In this document: in pieces, positions 17,161 through 26,029 of the stretch
How positions within the stretch are numbered: the first letter of the stretch is position 1
Layout of the letters: every line of letters begins with the position of its first letter
Assembly: GCF_002752635.1 (NCBI RefSeq)
Contig: NZ_AYTW01000021.1
Span: 1 to 64,000, forward strand
Length of the DNA stretch: 64,000 nucleotides
Source: Mesotoga sp. Brook.08.105.5.1
GTDB lineage: Bacteria > Thermotogota > Thermotogae > Petrotogales > Kosmotogaceae
Direction of reading: 5' to 3'
Made by a program: the position numbers and the translations under genes
The notes under the pieces: generated by a model
What the model was told of the DNA's origin: nothing
The model's database searches: none
The model's input: only the letters and a program-made list of their open reading frames with translations

Positions 17161-19269
17161 TCAGTCGGATATCCTGCGGGTCTTGAGCCAGTTGTACGCC
17201 TTGGGGCTGGATTCCCAGACCTGACGATAGTCGAGCGCATACATTGCTGCTTCTCTTTCGTCATCCTCCTTCAGTTCTTCGAACTTCACAGATCCCATAT
17301 CTCTGAAGAGCATTTCTACAATCAGAGGATTCGTTCTCAACGCGCGAAGCAGATATATGTTGGCATCTTGTTTTCTGTTTCTTATTGCACTGATGAAGGC
17401 TCGCCCCATAAGAAAATCTACATCTTCCTCTTCCAGGTAGCGTTCCAGCAACTTCTCGGCTTTCATGAAGTTTTTCTGCCTGAATAAGCTGTTGAGAAGC
17501 CCGTGCTTTGCATGCACACCATCTTCCCGGTCTATATCGAGAAGCATTTCATAGGTTTCTATTGCCCGAGTCTGATCACCGACCCTTATTCGAAGAAAAT
17601 CCGCATAGTCAACGATTAGATCCAGCAGAGGCTTGTTGTTCGCACGATCATACTCGAGTGAGTAAGACTCCGATTCGATTTCCCCTAATAGAGTTTCCAA
17701 TTTCGAATAACCGGCTTCCAGAATGTATTGACATTTATTGTCTAAGCCTATCTCAGTGTACCCATTAGCCAGCATTGAGTAGAGCCGAAACTCGTATGGG
17801 TCTCTCGCAAGTGCGTTTTCCATCCGAACAACTCTTTCAGAACTATCCGGTATCGAGGCAAGCCTCATCAATCTGTAATTTCCTGGTGGGAGGTTGTACT
17901 CGATTGTGGGGGAATCCCCAGAACGTAAAACGGTTAGGCCAGGAAGGAGAGTCTTTCTCTCCTCAAAAATGATCTTGTGGAGATACTTTGTTGAATGATA
18001 GGCTCGTTCAAGAAGACGGGCCATTTCCGTGCTCAACGAGAGATCTTTCGAAAGTACCGGTGGAACTTTCAAATCAGAAACGAACCGATCAAAACGCTTA
18101 TGGTCAGCCTTCGAAAGCATTTCATAAAGAAGCTTTGCTTTAGATGAATAGCCTGCCTTCTCTGCAACAAGAGCTGCTGCCAATCTAGTATTTGAATCGG
18201 TTTTAAGCTCTGTGACAAATGAAACCAGCTCCTCGAGTGGTTCCGACTTTTCGAGGGATTCCTCATCGAGGAGAACAGAGCACACTCCACACACTATATC
18301 TGTCGCTTCTTTCTTTTCCTTGTTTTTCAGAAGCATTCTAATAAATTTCATGATCGGTCTTCCTGAATGAGAGAAATCTGTATTGCGTACGATTTCACCA
18401 AGAATCAATGGAAGAGAATCATCAACAATCGAATTCTTCACAATGATATACAGAGGGCTGACCTGGTCTTCACTCCACTCAAGCAGATTTTCCGCGACAG
18501 TGGCAGCGTTCCTCCTTATTTGCTGATCCTTATTTACCAGAAGGCAGATAAGGGCAAGTACAGACGCACCATATCCTGCCATCAACCCGGCAGGAGTATC
18601 TTCGAAAATATACTGCAGCAGTGACACTTCAACATTTTTCTTCAGACCAAGGGCATAGTGTGCCACCATAGGCTCAATAAGCCCGAACACGACATCGGAA
18701 TAAGGATTAACGTACTGCAAGTAGAACCTTGGACAGTATTTCGCCAGCCTCACTGCTTGATACTCAAGTTCTTTCTCCTCAGAATCTTCAATATCCGAAT
18801 CAATTGTTCCGGCATGCTGAAGGAAGTACGAAAGCGCGCTGAGACCCGCGAGATAATACCATCGGGCCATTTCAGGTCCTCTGAATTCATTTACCCCCAT
18901 TGCTTCATAGACTGACGCTTCATCATCTGAACCCGCAGAATTTCTGTTGGAAGCGCTATTCAGATTCTCGCGTCGAAGCTTGTCGCCGATTTTGACGATC
19001 TCCTTCGCCGCAGCAAATCTTGTTTCGAAGGGAATGCTTTCGTCCCAGACGAAAACACTCCAATAATAAAGCAAAAACAATTCGCTCTCTATAACCGTCT
19101 CATACTCGAGATTGAACACTTCGCACAGTAGCTTCGCGAGTTCCTCGAAGGTGTCGGAAGAAGCCTCATAAAGAAGCTTCTCGCGATCAAAATCCGGCCC
19201 GGAGTATTCTGTACCCATCTCCATAAGATCCCGAAGATAGACAATTCTACTCTTCTGATAGGTATTCAA
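17161..19269 (-). CDS. Large helical-repeat protein of unknown function
   Basis: The 702-residue protein lacks a signal peptide and membrane segments, so it is probably cytoplasmic. It is almost entirely alpha-helical. The C-terminal half (about residues 480-660) resembles TPR-type repeats, for example YEFRLYSMLANGYTEIGLDN and AIETYEMLLDIDREDGVHAK. The N-terminal half has a low-complexity Ser/Asn/Glu linker near residues 105-125. I do not recognise a catalytic motif. The TTG start at 19269 lies nine bases after AAGGAGGG. It converges on the ABC operon. A scaffold or adaptor role is a guess from the repeats only. Confidence 0.8.
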   Translation of the reverse strand: MNTYQKSRIVYLRDLMEMGTEYSGPDFDREKLLYEASSDTFEELAKLLCEVFNLEYETVIESELFLLYYWSVFVWDESIPFETRFAAAKEIVKIGDKLRRENLNSASNRNSAGSDDEASVYEAMGVNEFRGPEMARWYYLAGLSALSYFLQHAGTIDSDIEDSEEKELEYQAVRLAKYCPRFYLQYVNPYSDVVFGLIEPMVAHYALGLKKNVEVSLLQYIFEDTPAGLMAGYGASVLALICLLVNKDQQIRRNAATVAENLLEWSEDQVSPLYIIVKNSIVDDSLPLILGEIVRNTDFSHSGRPIMKFIRMLLKNKEKKEATDIVCGVCSVLLDEESLEKSEPLEELVSFVTELKTDSNTRLAAALVAEKAGYSSKAKLLYEMLSKADHKRFDRFVSDLKVPPVLSKDLSLSTEMARLLERAYHSTKYLHKIIFEERKTLLPGLTVLRSGDSPTIEYNLPPGNYRLMRLASIPDSSERVVRMENALARDPYEFRLYSMLANGYTEIGLDNKCQYILEAGYSKLETLLGEIESESYSLEYDRANNKPLLDLIVDYADFLRIRVGDQTRAIETYEMLLDIDREDGVHAKHGLLNSLFRQKNFMKAEKLLERYLEEEDVDFLMGRAFISAIRNRKQDANIYLLRALRTNPLIVEMLFRDMGSVKFEELKEDDEREAAMYALDYRQVWESSPKAYNWLKTRRISD

Positions 19270-20014
19270 GATAGTTGCCCTCCTTGATCAAGTATCGTTA
19301 GAGGCTCTCCATATTCTCTTAGATTTCACAATTCACTCTGAACTCAAGAAAACCGCCTCTCCCTATCCTTTAGAATCAATTTACCCCCTATAACTGCAGC
19401 GGTCGTCCATAGCAAAAATCGTTAAGCCTCATATTTGTGATTTTTGGCTAGTCACATTAAGCAACTGCTTTTTCAATTATAAGGAATTTGAGTCTATCCA
19501 TCTCCCTTTTCAAGAGTTCAGTTAAGAAGGAACTTTCGCTGAAAAAACTCAGAAACTCAACTATTCATCCATTCTCTTCTGCGTACTCACATAAGAGGAA
19601 ATGCCGTTTCCGTGAGAGAGGGGTTCACTCATATCCCCTTTGGCCACCTTACTTTTGCCCAAAAGCGTTTCTGAACGAATGGGCTCAATTGCTCTAAAAT
19701 CCTTCCTTGAGGAAGAAAAACGAAGAGCTGGAAGATGTGTTTCAAAGATCAGACGAAAGAGGATAGAAGTGAAGATATGCAGAGTGACAGACCTCGACCT
19801 TCGAAACCATCAGTTCGCACCTCTAGCCTCTTTCTTCAAATAGCTCATCGTAACGAACACAATCGGTCCACTCGATCGTGCGGGGTTTTAAGATCAATTT
19901 CTACCTGTTCTGCCGGCAATTATTGGTTGGTAACCATGGAAGGGTTGGAAAATCGCATTCTCCACCTGAGCAACCGTAAATAAGGCTCTCGACTTGTAAG
20001 AAACAACTGCAATC
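19270..20014. other. 745-bp stretch without a credible gene
   Basis: Short open frames on the plus strand have no ribosome site and no recognisable product. The region must contain the promoter of the minus-strand gene starting at 19269, but I cannot pick a convincing -10/-35 pair. Confidence 0.5.
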
Positions 20015-20431
20015 TCAACTGGAGACCTGCTCCAAGTTGGCCATCATGAGAGGGTTTTCGCTCTTCTTCATGTTTCTTTTCAAGTACGAGAGAAAGTCTT
20101 CGGGAGGCTGATGGTCTCTGAATCCTTCGGCGATCTCTTCGGTTTCTTTCTCTTCTAGAGTTACTGATACTGTCAGCTCATCTGAAATCAGCCGCAACTC
20201 TCTTATTCTTCCCGGAGGCACAAAGCCTTCGAACTCCAGGATTATCATGTTTTCCTCATCCCTCTTGAGAAGTATATCTGCAGTGGTAATATAGTCCTCA
20301 AAAGAAACTCTGGGCTTTTCAGAACCCAGAGCAGCGACCGCATAAATCGCTTCCATTTTGTCGATCTTTACCTCAAAACGATCACCTTCTAAACTGGCTT
20401 CTCTGTCCTTCAGAAAGATCCCCAATATCAC
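20015..20431 (-). CDS. Conserved-looking hypothetical protein
   Basis: The product is 138 residues, acidic, soluble and without a signal peptide. The pattern of alternating beta segments (RFEVKIDKMEAIYAVAALG, ENMIILEFEGFVPPGRIREL, ELTVSVTLEEKE) followed by a helical tail suggests a small beta-sandwich, but no family comes to mind. The GTG start at 20431 has a good site (GGAGGGAGAAA) just upstream, which is the main reason to accept it as real. It may be related to the repeat-protein gene 745 bases downstream on the same strand. Confidence 0.65.
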   Translation of the reverse strand: MILGIFLKDREASLEGDRFEVKIDKMEAIYAVAALGSEKPRVSFEDYITTADILLKRDEENMIILEFEGFVPPGRIRELRLISDELTVSVTLEEKETEEIAEGFRDHQPPEDFLSYLKRNMKKSENPLMMANLEQVSS

Positions 20432-21276
20432 TTTCTCCCTCCTTCAAGCGCCAGGCAGCAGGTCAAGATGACCGTATTCCAGGTTTACCTCTGCCAACGG
20501 CCTTTCCTCTCTCATACTGGACGATTGCCTCTCCATTCCTACCATTTCAGATTCCACTCTTGCTCACTTCCTCTGCCTCTATCTTCCCCCCTCCCTTCTC
20601 TGAGCTACCATCAAGCAAGCACGCTTTCACCTGCGAAGCGCCTTTCTAAGCACGTTTCCCGGATATCAGATACTTCACTTGGAATAAGCGCAGCATTACT
20701 AGAACGGATACGTTCTTCTAACCGGACTTTTCAAACAGGACAGACTTCTACGGAGTTCATGGAGACAATACTCAACTACATCATCAATATCACGATAGAA
20801 TTGCAGCTGATTTACAGATACGCAACCTTGAATCGATTCTGTTTGACCATTGCCTGTTCAGTCAGTCGGATCTAGGACAGAAAGTGATGATGAGAACCGA
20901 ATAACTTAGCGGGAGAACTGTTTTAGATGGAGATCCTTCTCAAGAAATCACTTTCGCGAGTCTACTGAAGCAACTTTGCTTCTAGAGATCTCTGTTGGGA
21001 AGAAAGTCGAAAGAACTGGAATTCGGGACAAGTAGCCAAGTTACCTATGACGGGTCATTTAGCAGAACGGATCGCTTACTCTTTTGCATAGTTTGCATTC
21101 GTTCGGACTAGCCTATCTTTCAAATTGATGAGAATAATGGCTCTAATCGCTGGTGATTGTGGATATACGTTTGCAGAGTTTGTTGATCAATCCTCATGGC
21201 ATTAGTTTCGTCGACTCTTAATTGCTAGAATCATATGAAGAATTCAGCTTTGCACGATTTGCATTGAATTGACGAG
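20432..21276. other. 845-bp stretch without a credible gene
   Basis: A 135-codon plus-strand frame at 20468 is Ser/Leu/Pro-rich, lacks a ribosome site and looks spurious. The sequence is otherwise unremarkable and presumably carries the promoter of the LacI-led operon near its right end. Confidence 0.5.
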
Positions 21277-21285
21277 TTAGGAGGT
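21277..21285 (+). promoter_or_regulatory. Near-perfect Shine-Dalgarno that fixes a CTG start
   Basis: TTAGGAGGT is followed by the six-base spacer CTTTTT and then CTG 21292. No ATG, GTG or TTG lies at a usable distance in the correct frame; the next candidate, GTG 21328, would delete the first helix of the HTH. Confidence 0.7.
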
Positions 21286-21291
21286 CTTTTT

Positions 21292-22290
21292 CTGCCAACT
21301 CTGAGAGAGATATCGGAAATCACTGGCGTGGCGATTTCAACCGTGTCCAGAGTACTCAATAATGACAGCCGCATAAGCGAAGCCACCAAAAAGAAGGTCT
21401 TGAGAGTCGCGAAGAAGCTTGGATACCCGGGCGAGATATCCAGTGGCCGCGGCAGTAAGGTTGTGATGTTCTTCGTTTCCAACCCTCATAAATCAATCGA
21501 AAGCGATGAATTCTTCTCAGGAGTTCAGCGGGGGATACTGAGAGGGGCCGGGTCATCGGATATTCACTGCCTGGTTCAGTCGATCAGAAGCAAGAAGAGC
21601 TTCGATGAATCTCTGATCCCTCTCGATCTTGTCGAAGGGTTGATCGTGGGAGGCATCCCAATGCCTGACGATCTGAAGACTTTCCTGTCGGCAATGAAGA
21701 TTCCGGTCGTCTTGATCGGCAAATACTCGGGCCTGGAAAACCTAGCGTCTGTAAACAATGACAATGTCAGAGGCGGTTATCTCGCCGCCAATGAAATTAT
21801 CAAGTATAACTACTCTACAGTTACCGTCATTACAGGGCCGAGAAACGTCTCGACATTTGCTGATAGACTGGAAGGTTTCTTCAAGTGTCTTAGTGAAAAC
21901 AGGTTCCCAACTGAGCGGGTAAAGATTATCGAATGTAACTCCTTCGAAGAGAGAGATGGAAGAATGGCCATCGAGAGACACCTCAGAACACCTGGAAACA
22001 GAGAAGTGATCTTCTGCACGACCGATTGGCTTGCAAAAGGTGTGATTGAGGCTCTACAGGACAGGAAGGTTTCCATCCCTTCAGAGATAGGGGTTATTGG
22101 ATTTGGTGGGCTAGATTTCTGCAAAATGACCTCTCCAAAAATAACTACCGTCGCACTGAATCCCTATCTGCTTGGAAGAATCGCAGTAACAATGCTTCAG
22201 GAATTGATGGAGGGAAATGCTGAATCAAAGGGAGTTGTGTTTGTGGAACCGTTCTTGATGGAAGGTGAAACTCTAAGGGGGGAGAAGTAA
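21292..22290 (+). CDS. LacI-family transcriptional regulator with a CTG start
   Basis: The 332-residue protein has the LacI N-terminal HTH and hinge (PTLREISEITGVAISTVSRV, then LNNDSRISEATKKKVLRVAKKLGY) followed by a periplasmic-binding-like sensor domain (about residues 65-330) with IGVIGFGGLDFCKMTSPKIT in the second subdomain. Homology demands a start at about 21292, where the only codon with a correctly spaced ribosome site is CTG. It is translationally coupled (TAATG) to the next gene and heads a carbohydrate operon that it very probably controls. The inducer should be the imported sugar or its derivative. Confidence 0.85.
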   Translation: MPTLREISEITGVAISTVSRVLNNDSRISEATKKKVLRVAKKLGYPGEISSGRGSKVVMFFVSNPHKSIESDEFFSGVQRGILRGAGSSDIHCLVQSIRSKKSFDESLIPLDLVEGLIVGGIPMPDDLKTFLSAMKIPVVLIGKYSGLENLASVNNDNVRGGYLAANEIIKYNYSTVTVITGPRNVSTFADRLEGFFKCLSENRFPTERVKIIECNSFEERDGRMAIERHLRTPGNREVIFCTTDWLAKGVIEALQDRKVSIPSEIGVIGFGGLDFCKMTSPKITTVALNPYLLGRIAVTMLQELMEGNAESKGVVFVEPFLMEGETLRGEK

Positions 22291-22967
22291 TGCATTTCAG
22301 AGAGCTAATGGATTCTAAAGGCAGACTCTTGGTAGTCAGTCTTCCCGAGAACAGTCTGGAATACGCAAGGGCTGCAGTTGAGAACGGTGCGGACGCAGTT
22401 AAGCTTCACATAAATGTGAAGCACAGGGTGACTGGAAAGGTTCATGTCACATGGACCGACGTCAGAGAGACCGCAAAGAACATCCATTCTGCTCTTGGCT
22501 GCTGTATGGGAATCGTTCCCGGAGCGGAAACAATGGCGTCAGAAGAGGAACTAGGGGAAATGAGCAAATTCGGCCTGTCTTTCTTTGACGTCTACGTCGA
22601 CTACGCCCCTCTATATGTTATGAAGAACGATCTCTGCAAGATGCTGGCTCTTAATCATACATATTCCAAGTCGATGGCTTCATACTTAAGGAAAGTTGGG
22701 GCAGATGCGGTAGAGATCTCGATCATCGATCCCAAGGACTACGGGAAGGATCTTTCGCTGGAAGACCTTCTCGATTATTTGGAAGTGCTTGAGCTTTCAG
22801 GACTGCCTTCCTTTATTCCAACCCAGAAGAGGATTACCGTGGACGAAGCAGATAGAATTCTAGATCTCGGCTTCAAGGGGCTGATTATCGGCCCTATCGT
22901 AACGGGAATTGAAATCGGGAGTTTTTCACGGATTGTCAGGGAGTTCAGCAAAATTACCAGAGACTAA
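22290..22967 (+). CDS. Small TIM-barrel-like protein, possible sugar-phosphate enzyme
   Basis: The 225-residue protein has alternating strand-helix segments and hallmark TIM-barrel stretches: LLVVSLPENSLEYARAAVEN at the N-terminus, GADAVKLHINVKH, KVGADAVEISIIDP, and near the end GFKGLIIGPIVTG, a glycine-rich loop like the phosphate-binding ends of epimerase barrels. I cannot name a family. Position between the LacI regulator and the sugar-binding protein, with a one-base overlap upstream, implies a role in using the same substrate. Confidence 0.7.
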   Translation: MHFRELMDSKGRLLVVSLPENSLEYARAAVENGADAVKLHINVKHRVTGKVHVTWTDVRETAKNIHSALGCCMGIVPGAETMASEEELGEMSKFGLSFFDVYVDYAPLYVMKNDLCKMLALNHTYSKSMASYLRKVGADAVEISIIDPKDYGKDLSLEDLLDYLEVLELSGLPSFIPTQKRITVDEADRILDLGFKGLIIGPIVTGIEIGSFSRIVREFSKITRD

Positions 22968-22982
22968 CAGGGAGGTGTGGTA

Positions 22983-24215
22983 ATGAAGAAATGGATTTTG
23001 ATTCTTATCATCTGTCTCGCTCTAGGCTTCACGGCAATTGGCAAGACGAAGGTTACGGTTTGGTTTGCGGGTACTACAGAAGCTTTGATGGAGGCCGTAG
23101 ATGATCACCTGGTTCCTGCCTTCGAGAAAGCTAATCCCGACATTGAGCTCGCGGTTGAGTATATACCTTGGGGAGAGCTTTCCACAAAACTTACAACTGC
23201 CTTTGCCGGCGGAATAGGACCAGATATATTCATGCACGGCCAGGCTGCGATCGCGGGATTTGCTGAAACGGGCGTGATAATGGACATCGACAGTCTCATC
23301 GACAAGCTAGAGGACCCTGAAGACTTTGGAGGTACTCTGGGTGTTGGTCTTTACAGGGGCAAGAACTTCATGGTTCCTGTGTTCGGTTCGGGCAGACTTC
23401 TCGCCTACAGGGAAGACTTCTTCATTGAGAGCGGTCTCGACCCCGATGAACCGCCGGTAACCTGGGAACAGCTGAGGGCCTATGCCGAGGCGCTGACAGT
23501 CTATGAATCGGGTAGACTAGTGAGGGCCGGCCTGGACATTCCTGTATCGGCGATTGATCTTCAACAAGTATGGACAGGCTTCCTGATTGCGAACAACGGC
23601 GCTCTCTTCGACAACGACTTCAATCCGACTTTCAATTCCCAGTCGGGAGTGGAGGCTCTAGAGTATTACGTAGGCCTGATACGAGAGGCCAAGGTAGCTT
23701 CTGAATACGGTCTTACCCCGATCGGAAACCTTGAGCCGATTGCGGCTGGCACAGCGGCAATGTGTTTCATGAACAACGAATCTCTCGCGGCCATCAAGGA
23801 ATACAGCCCGGATGTTTACTCCAAGATTCGTCTAGCCTTCCCACCCGCAAGATATGGGAGAGCCGCTTTCTACTCATTCGCGGGTTTCATGGTTTCCAGC
23901 AGCACAAAGGACCTGGAAGCAACAACAAAGGCCCTTTCCTTCATGACGTCGAAGGATGCGCTTATTGCTATAAACACGGCTCTTGGAAGTCTGCCGCCAA
24001 GACAGTCCGGCGTCGTGGCCGAGTACATTGCGAATGATCCAAATCTGATGAAGTTCGTGGAAGGCTCGAAGTATGCCTATGGAAATCCAAATGTTCCGTT
24101 CTGGGTTCAGGCAAGAGATATTATCTCCAAGTATCTCGAACGTGCAATTATGGGCGTAATGACTCCAAAGAACGCGCTAGACGGAGCGGCCGAAGAAATC
24201 AGAAAACTGAAGTAA
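22983..24215 (+). CDS. ABC sugar-binding protein, extracellular family 1
   Basis: The 410-residue exported protein has a signal peptide (WILILIICLALGFTAIG) and family-1 features: KTKVTVWFAG at the mature start, FEKANPDIELAVEYIPWGEL, FAGGIGPDIFMHGQ and a C-terminal ASKYLERAIMG-type end (SKYLERAIMGVMTPKNALDG). No lipobox Cys. ATG 22983 is seven bases from GGAGG; the GTG six bases earlier is an alternative. It delivers its ligand to the two permeases that follow. A strong hairpin lies after the stop. Confidence 0.93.
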   Translation: MKKWILILIICLALGFTAIGKTKVTVWFAGTTEALMEAVDDHLVPAFEKANPDIELAVEYIPWGELSTKLTTAFAGGIGPDIFMHGQAAIAGFAETGVIMDIDSLIDKLEDPEDFGGTLGVGLYRGKNFMVPVFGSGRLLAYREDFFIESGLDPDEPPVTWEQLRAYAEALTVYESGRLVRAGLDIPVSAIDLQQVWTGFLIANNGALFDNDFNPTFNSQSGVEALEYYVGLIREAKVASEYGLTPIGNLEPIAAGTAAMCFMNNESLAAIKEYSPDVYSKIRLAFPPARYGRAAFYSFAGFMVSSSTKDLEATTKALSFMTSKDALIAINTALGSLPPRQSGVVAEYIANDPNLMKFVEGSKYAYGNPNVPFWVQARDIISKYLERAIMGVMTPKNALDGAAEEIRKLK

Positions 24216-24222
24216 TTACCGA

Positions 24223-24251
24223 AGCCGGCTCTTCCTAAGGACGGGCCGGCT
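24223..24251 (+). terminator. Intercistronic hairpin after the sugar-binding protein
   Basis: AGCCGGC (24223-24229) pairs with GCCGGCT (24245-24251), and the inner TTCC/GGA extends the stem around a TAA loop. The following CATCTATTTC is only moderately T-rich, so partial termination or mRNA protection is likely. Confidence 0.65.
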
Positions 24252-24274
24252 CATCTATTTCTAAGAGGTGAAGC

Positions 24275-25162
24275 GTGAGCGGTGCGGGCAGTCTCAAGAG
24301 GCGAATAACAGTAACGGCTTTGATATTCATTGCGCCGGTGCTTGTTTACAACATAATCTTCAAAATAGTCCCGATATTTGTCTCTCTCTTTCTGAGTCTA
24401 ACTAAATTCTCGGGTTTCGGAGAGGCCAGGTTCATTGGCCTGGCGAATTACGCCCGAATATTCGGTGACTCAGAGTTCTGGAGAGCGGTTCTGGTGACTT
24501 TTCAGTTCTCAATTGAAGTCCTGCCTCTCAATATGCTGATCTCTCTGCTGCTTGCCTTGCTTGTCAACAGCGGGTTAAAAGGAATCGGGATTTTCAGGGC
24601 GATCTACTATCTTCCAGTCATTACTCCTATGGTTGCGGCAAGTATGATCTGGATCTGGCTCTATGATCCTCAAATCGGTATATTGAATTTCCTCCTTTCG
24701 CTTTTCAATATACCCCCTGTGAACTTTCTCAGGAATCCAAACACAGCTCTTCACTCCATTGTAGCTATGAGGATATGGAGGGGAGCAGGATGGAACATGC
24801 TCATCTATCTGGCCGGTCTTCAAGGGATATCTAAAAATCTGTATGAAGCGGCAGCGATAGATGGTGCCTCGTCTATTCGGAGGTTTTTCAGGATCACCCT
24901 CCCTCTACTTAGACCGGTTCATATCTATGTATTGATCGTCGGTATGATCAGCACTCTTCAGTCCTTCACGGAGATGTATGTCATGACGGGAGGGGGTCCG
25001 CTGCAATCTACAACGACGGTCGGGCTTCTTATTTACAGAGCTGCCTTCGACTACATGGACATGGGCTATGCAAGTGCAATGTCGTTCGTTCTTGGGATAA
25101 TAATCATGACCCTGTCCGTCGTAAGTTTCCGATCACGTAGACAGAAGGAGGCCTTCGAATGA
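24275..25162 (+). CDS. Sugar ABC transporter permease, MalF/UgpA type
   Basis: The 295-residue protein has about six membrane helices, starting with VTALIFIAPVLVYNIIFKIV. The ATPase-contacting EAA loop is EAAAIDGASSIRRFFRITL (about residues 190-208). GTG 24275 follows AGAGGTGA. The next permease overlaps by four bases. No ATPase gene is present in this operon, so a shared MsmX-type ATPase encoded elsewhere must energise it. Confidence 0.92.
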   Translation: MSGAGSLKRRITVTALIFIAPVLVYNIIFKIVPIFVSLFLSLTKFSGFGEARFIGLANYARIFGDSEFWRAVLVTFQFSIEVLPLNMLISLLLALLVNSGLKGIGIFRAIYYLPVITPMVAASMIWIWLYDPQIGILNFLLSLFNIPPVNFLRNPNTALHSIVAMRIWRGAGWNMLIYLAGLQGISKNLYEAAAIDGASSIRRFFRITLPLLRPVHIYVLIVGMISTLQSFTEMYVMTGGGPLQSTTTVGLLIYRAAFDYMDMGYASAMSFVLGIIIMTLSVVSFRSRRQKEAFE

Positions 25163-26013
25163 GGAAGAACAAGGTGAGGACCATATTACTTCTTTCGATC
25201 GCGGCAGTCATTTTCGGGTCGCCCTTCTTCTGGATGGCAATCTCCTCTCTAAAGCCAAACGCAGAGCTATTTACCTGGCCGCCTACATTCCTACCGAAGA
25301 CAATTACTCTGGAACATTATCAGTCGGCGCTCACCACAAGAGGCTTCAGCAACTATTTCATGAACAGCGTAATCGTCTCACTTCTTTCGATGGCGTTCAA
25401 CCTCGTGTTTTGCTCGCTCGCAGGCTATGCTTTTGCCAGACTTGATTTCCCTATGAAGAATGTTTTGTTCATCCTTCTACTGAGTACTATGATGATACCC
25501 GTTCAGGTGACTTTGGTTCCGACTTTCCTTATGGTGAAGTCATTTCCGCTCGTGGGCGGAAACGATATTCTGGGAAGGGGAGGCACCGGACTTCTCAATA
25601 CATATGCCGGTCTTGTAATCCCTCACATAATGACTGTCTTCGGAGTTTTCATAATGAGGCAGTTCTATATGCAGTTTCCAAAAGAACTTTCGGAAGCGGC
25701 AAGGATCGATGGGGCCTCAGAACTGAAGATCTTCAGGAAGATCTTTCTTCCGCTTGGAAAGCCTGCGATGTCGGCCCTTGCGATCTTCACATTCACCCAG
25801 GCCTGGGATGATTTCCTCTGGCCCCTCGTAGTAACAAGCGACAGGTCTATGAGGACTCTGCAGCTAGGATTGGAAGTGTTCAAGAATAGGTACACAGCCG
25901 ACTGGGGACCACTTATGGCGGCAACGACAGTTTCTATTTTGCCCGTTATTTTTATATTTCTCGTGTTTCAAAGGTACTTCACAGATACCGCTTTGAGTTC
26001 TGGAATCAAATAG
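25159..26013 (+). CDS. Sugar ABC transporter permease, MalG/UgpE type
   Basis: The 284-residue permease has an N-terminal helix (ILLLSIAAVIFGSPFFWMAI), the typical SSLKPNAELF sequence after it, and the EAA loop EAARIDGASELKIFRKIFL (about residues 177-195). ATG 25159 overlaps the stop of its partner (ATGA). Together they form the membrane channel of the importer. Confidence 0.92.
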   Translation: MRKNKVRTILLLSIAAVIFGSPFFWMAISSLKPNAELFTWPPTFLPKTITLEHYQSALTTRGFSNYFMNSVIVSLLSMAFNLVFCSLAGYAFARLDFPMKNVLFILLLSTMMIPVQVTLVPTFLMVKSFPLVGGNDILGRGGTGLLNTYAGLVIPHIMTVFGVFIMRQFYMQFPKELSEAARIDGASELKIFRKIFLPLGKPAMSALAIFTFTQAWDDFLWPLVVTSDRSMRTLQLGLEVFKNRYTADWGPLMAATTVSILPVIFIFLVFQRYFTDTALSSGIK

Positions 26014-26029
26014 ACTGGGAAGTGAAGAA

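Noticed and set aside
16935-17264. Minus-strand open frame of 109 codons at the 3' ends of two convergent genes
   Set aside because: It overlaps both recognised genes and has no ribosome site.
20468-20875. Plus-strand open frame of 135 codons
   Set aside because: Low-complexity Ser/Leu/Pro composition, no ribosome site, no recognisable domain.
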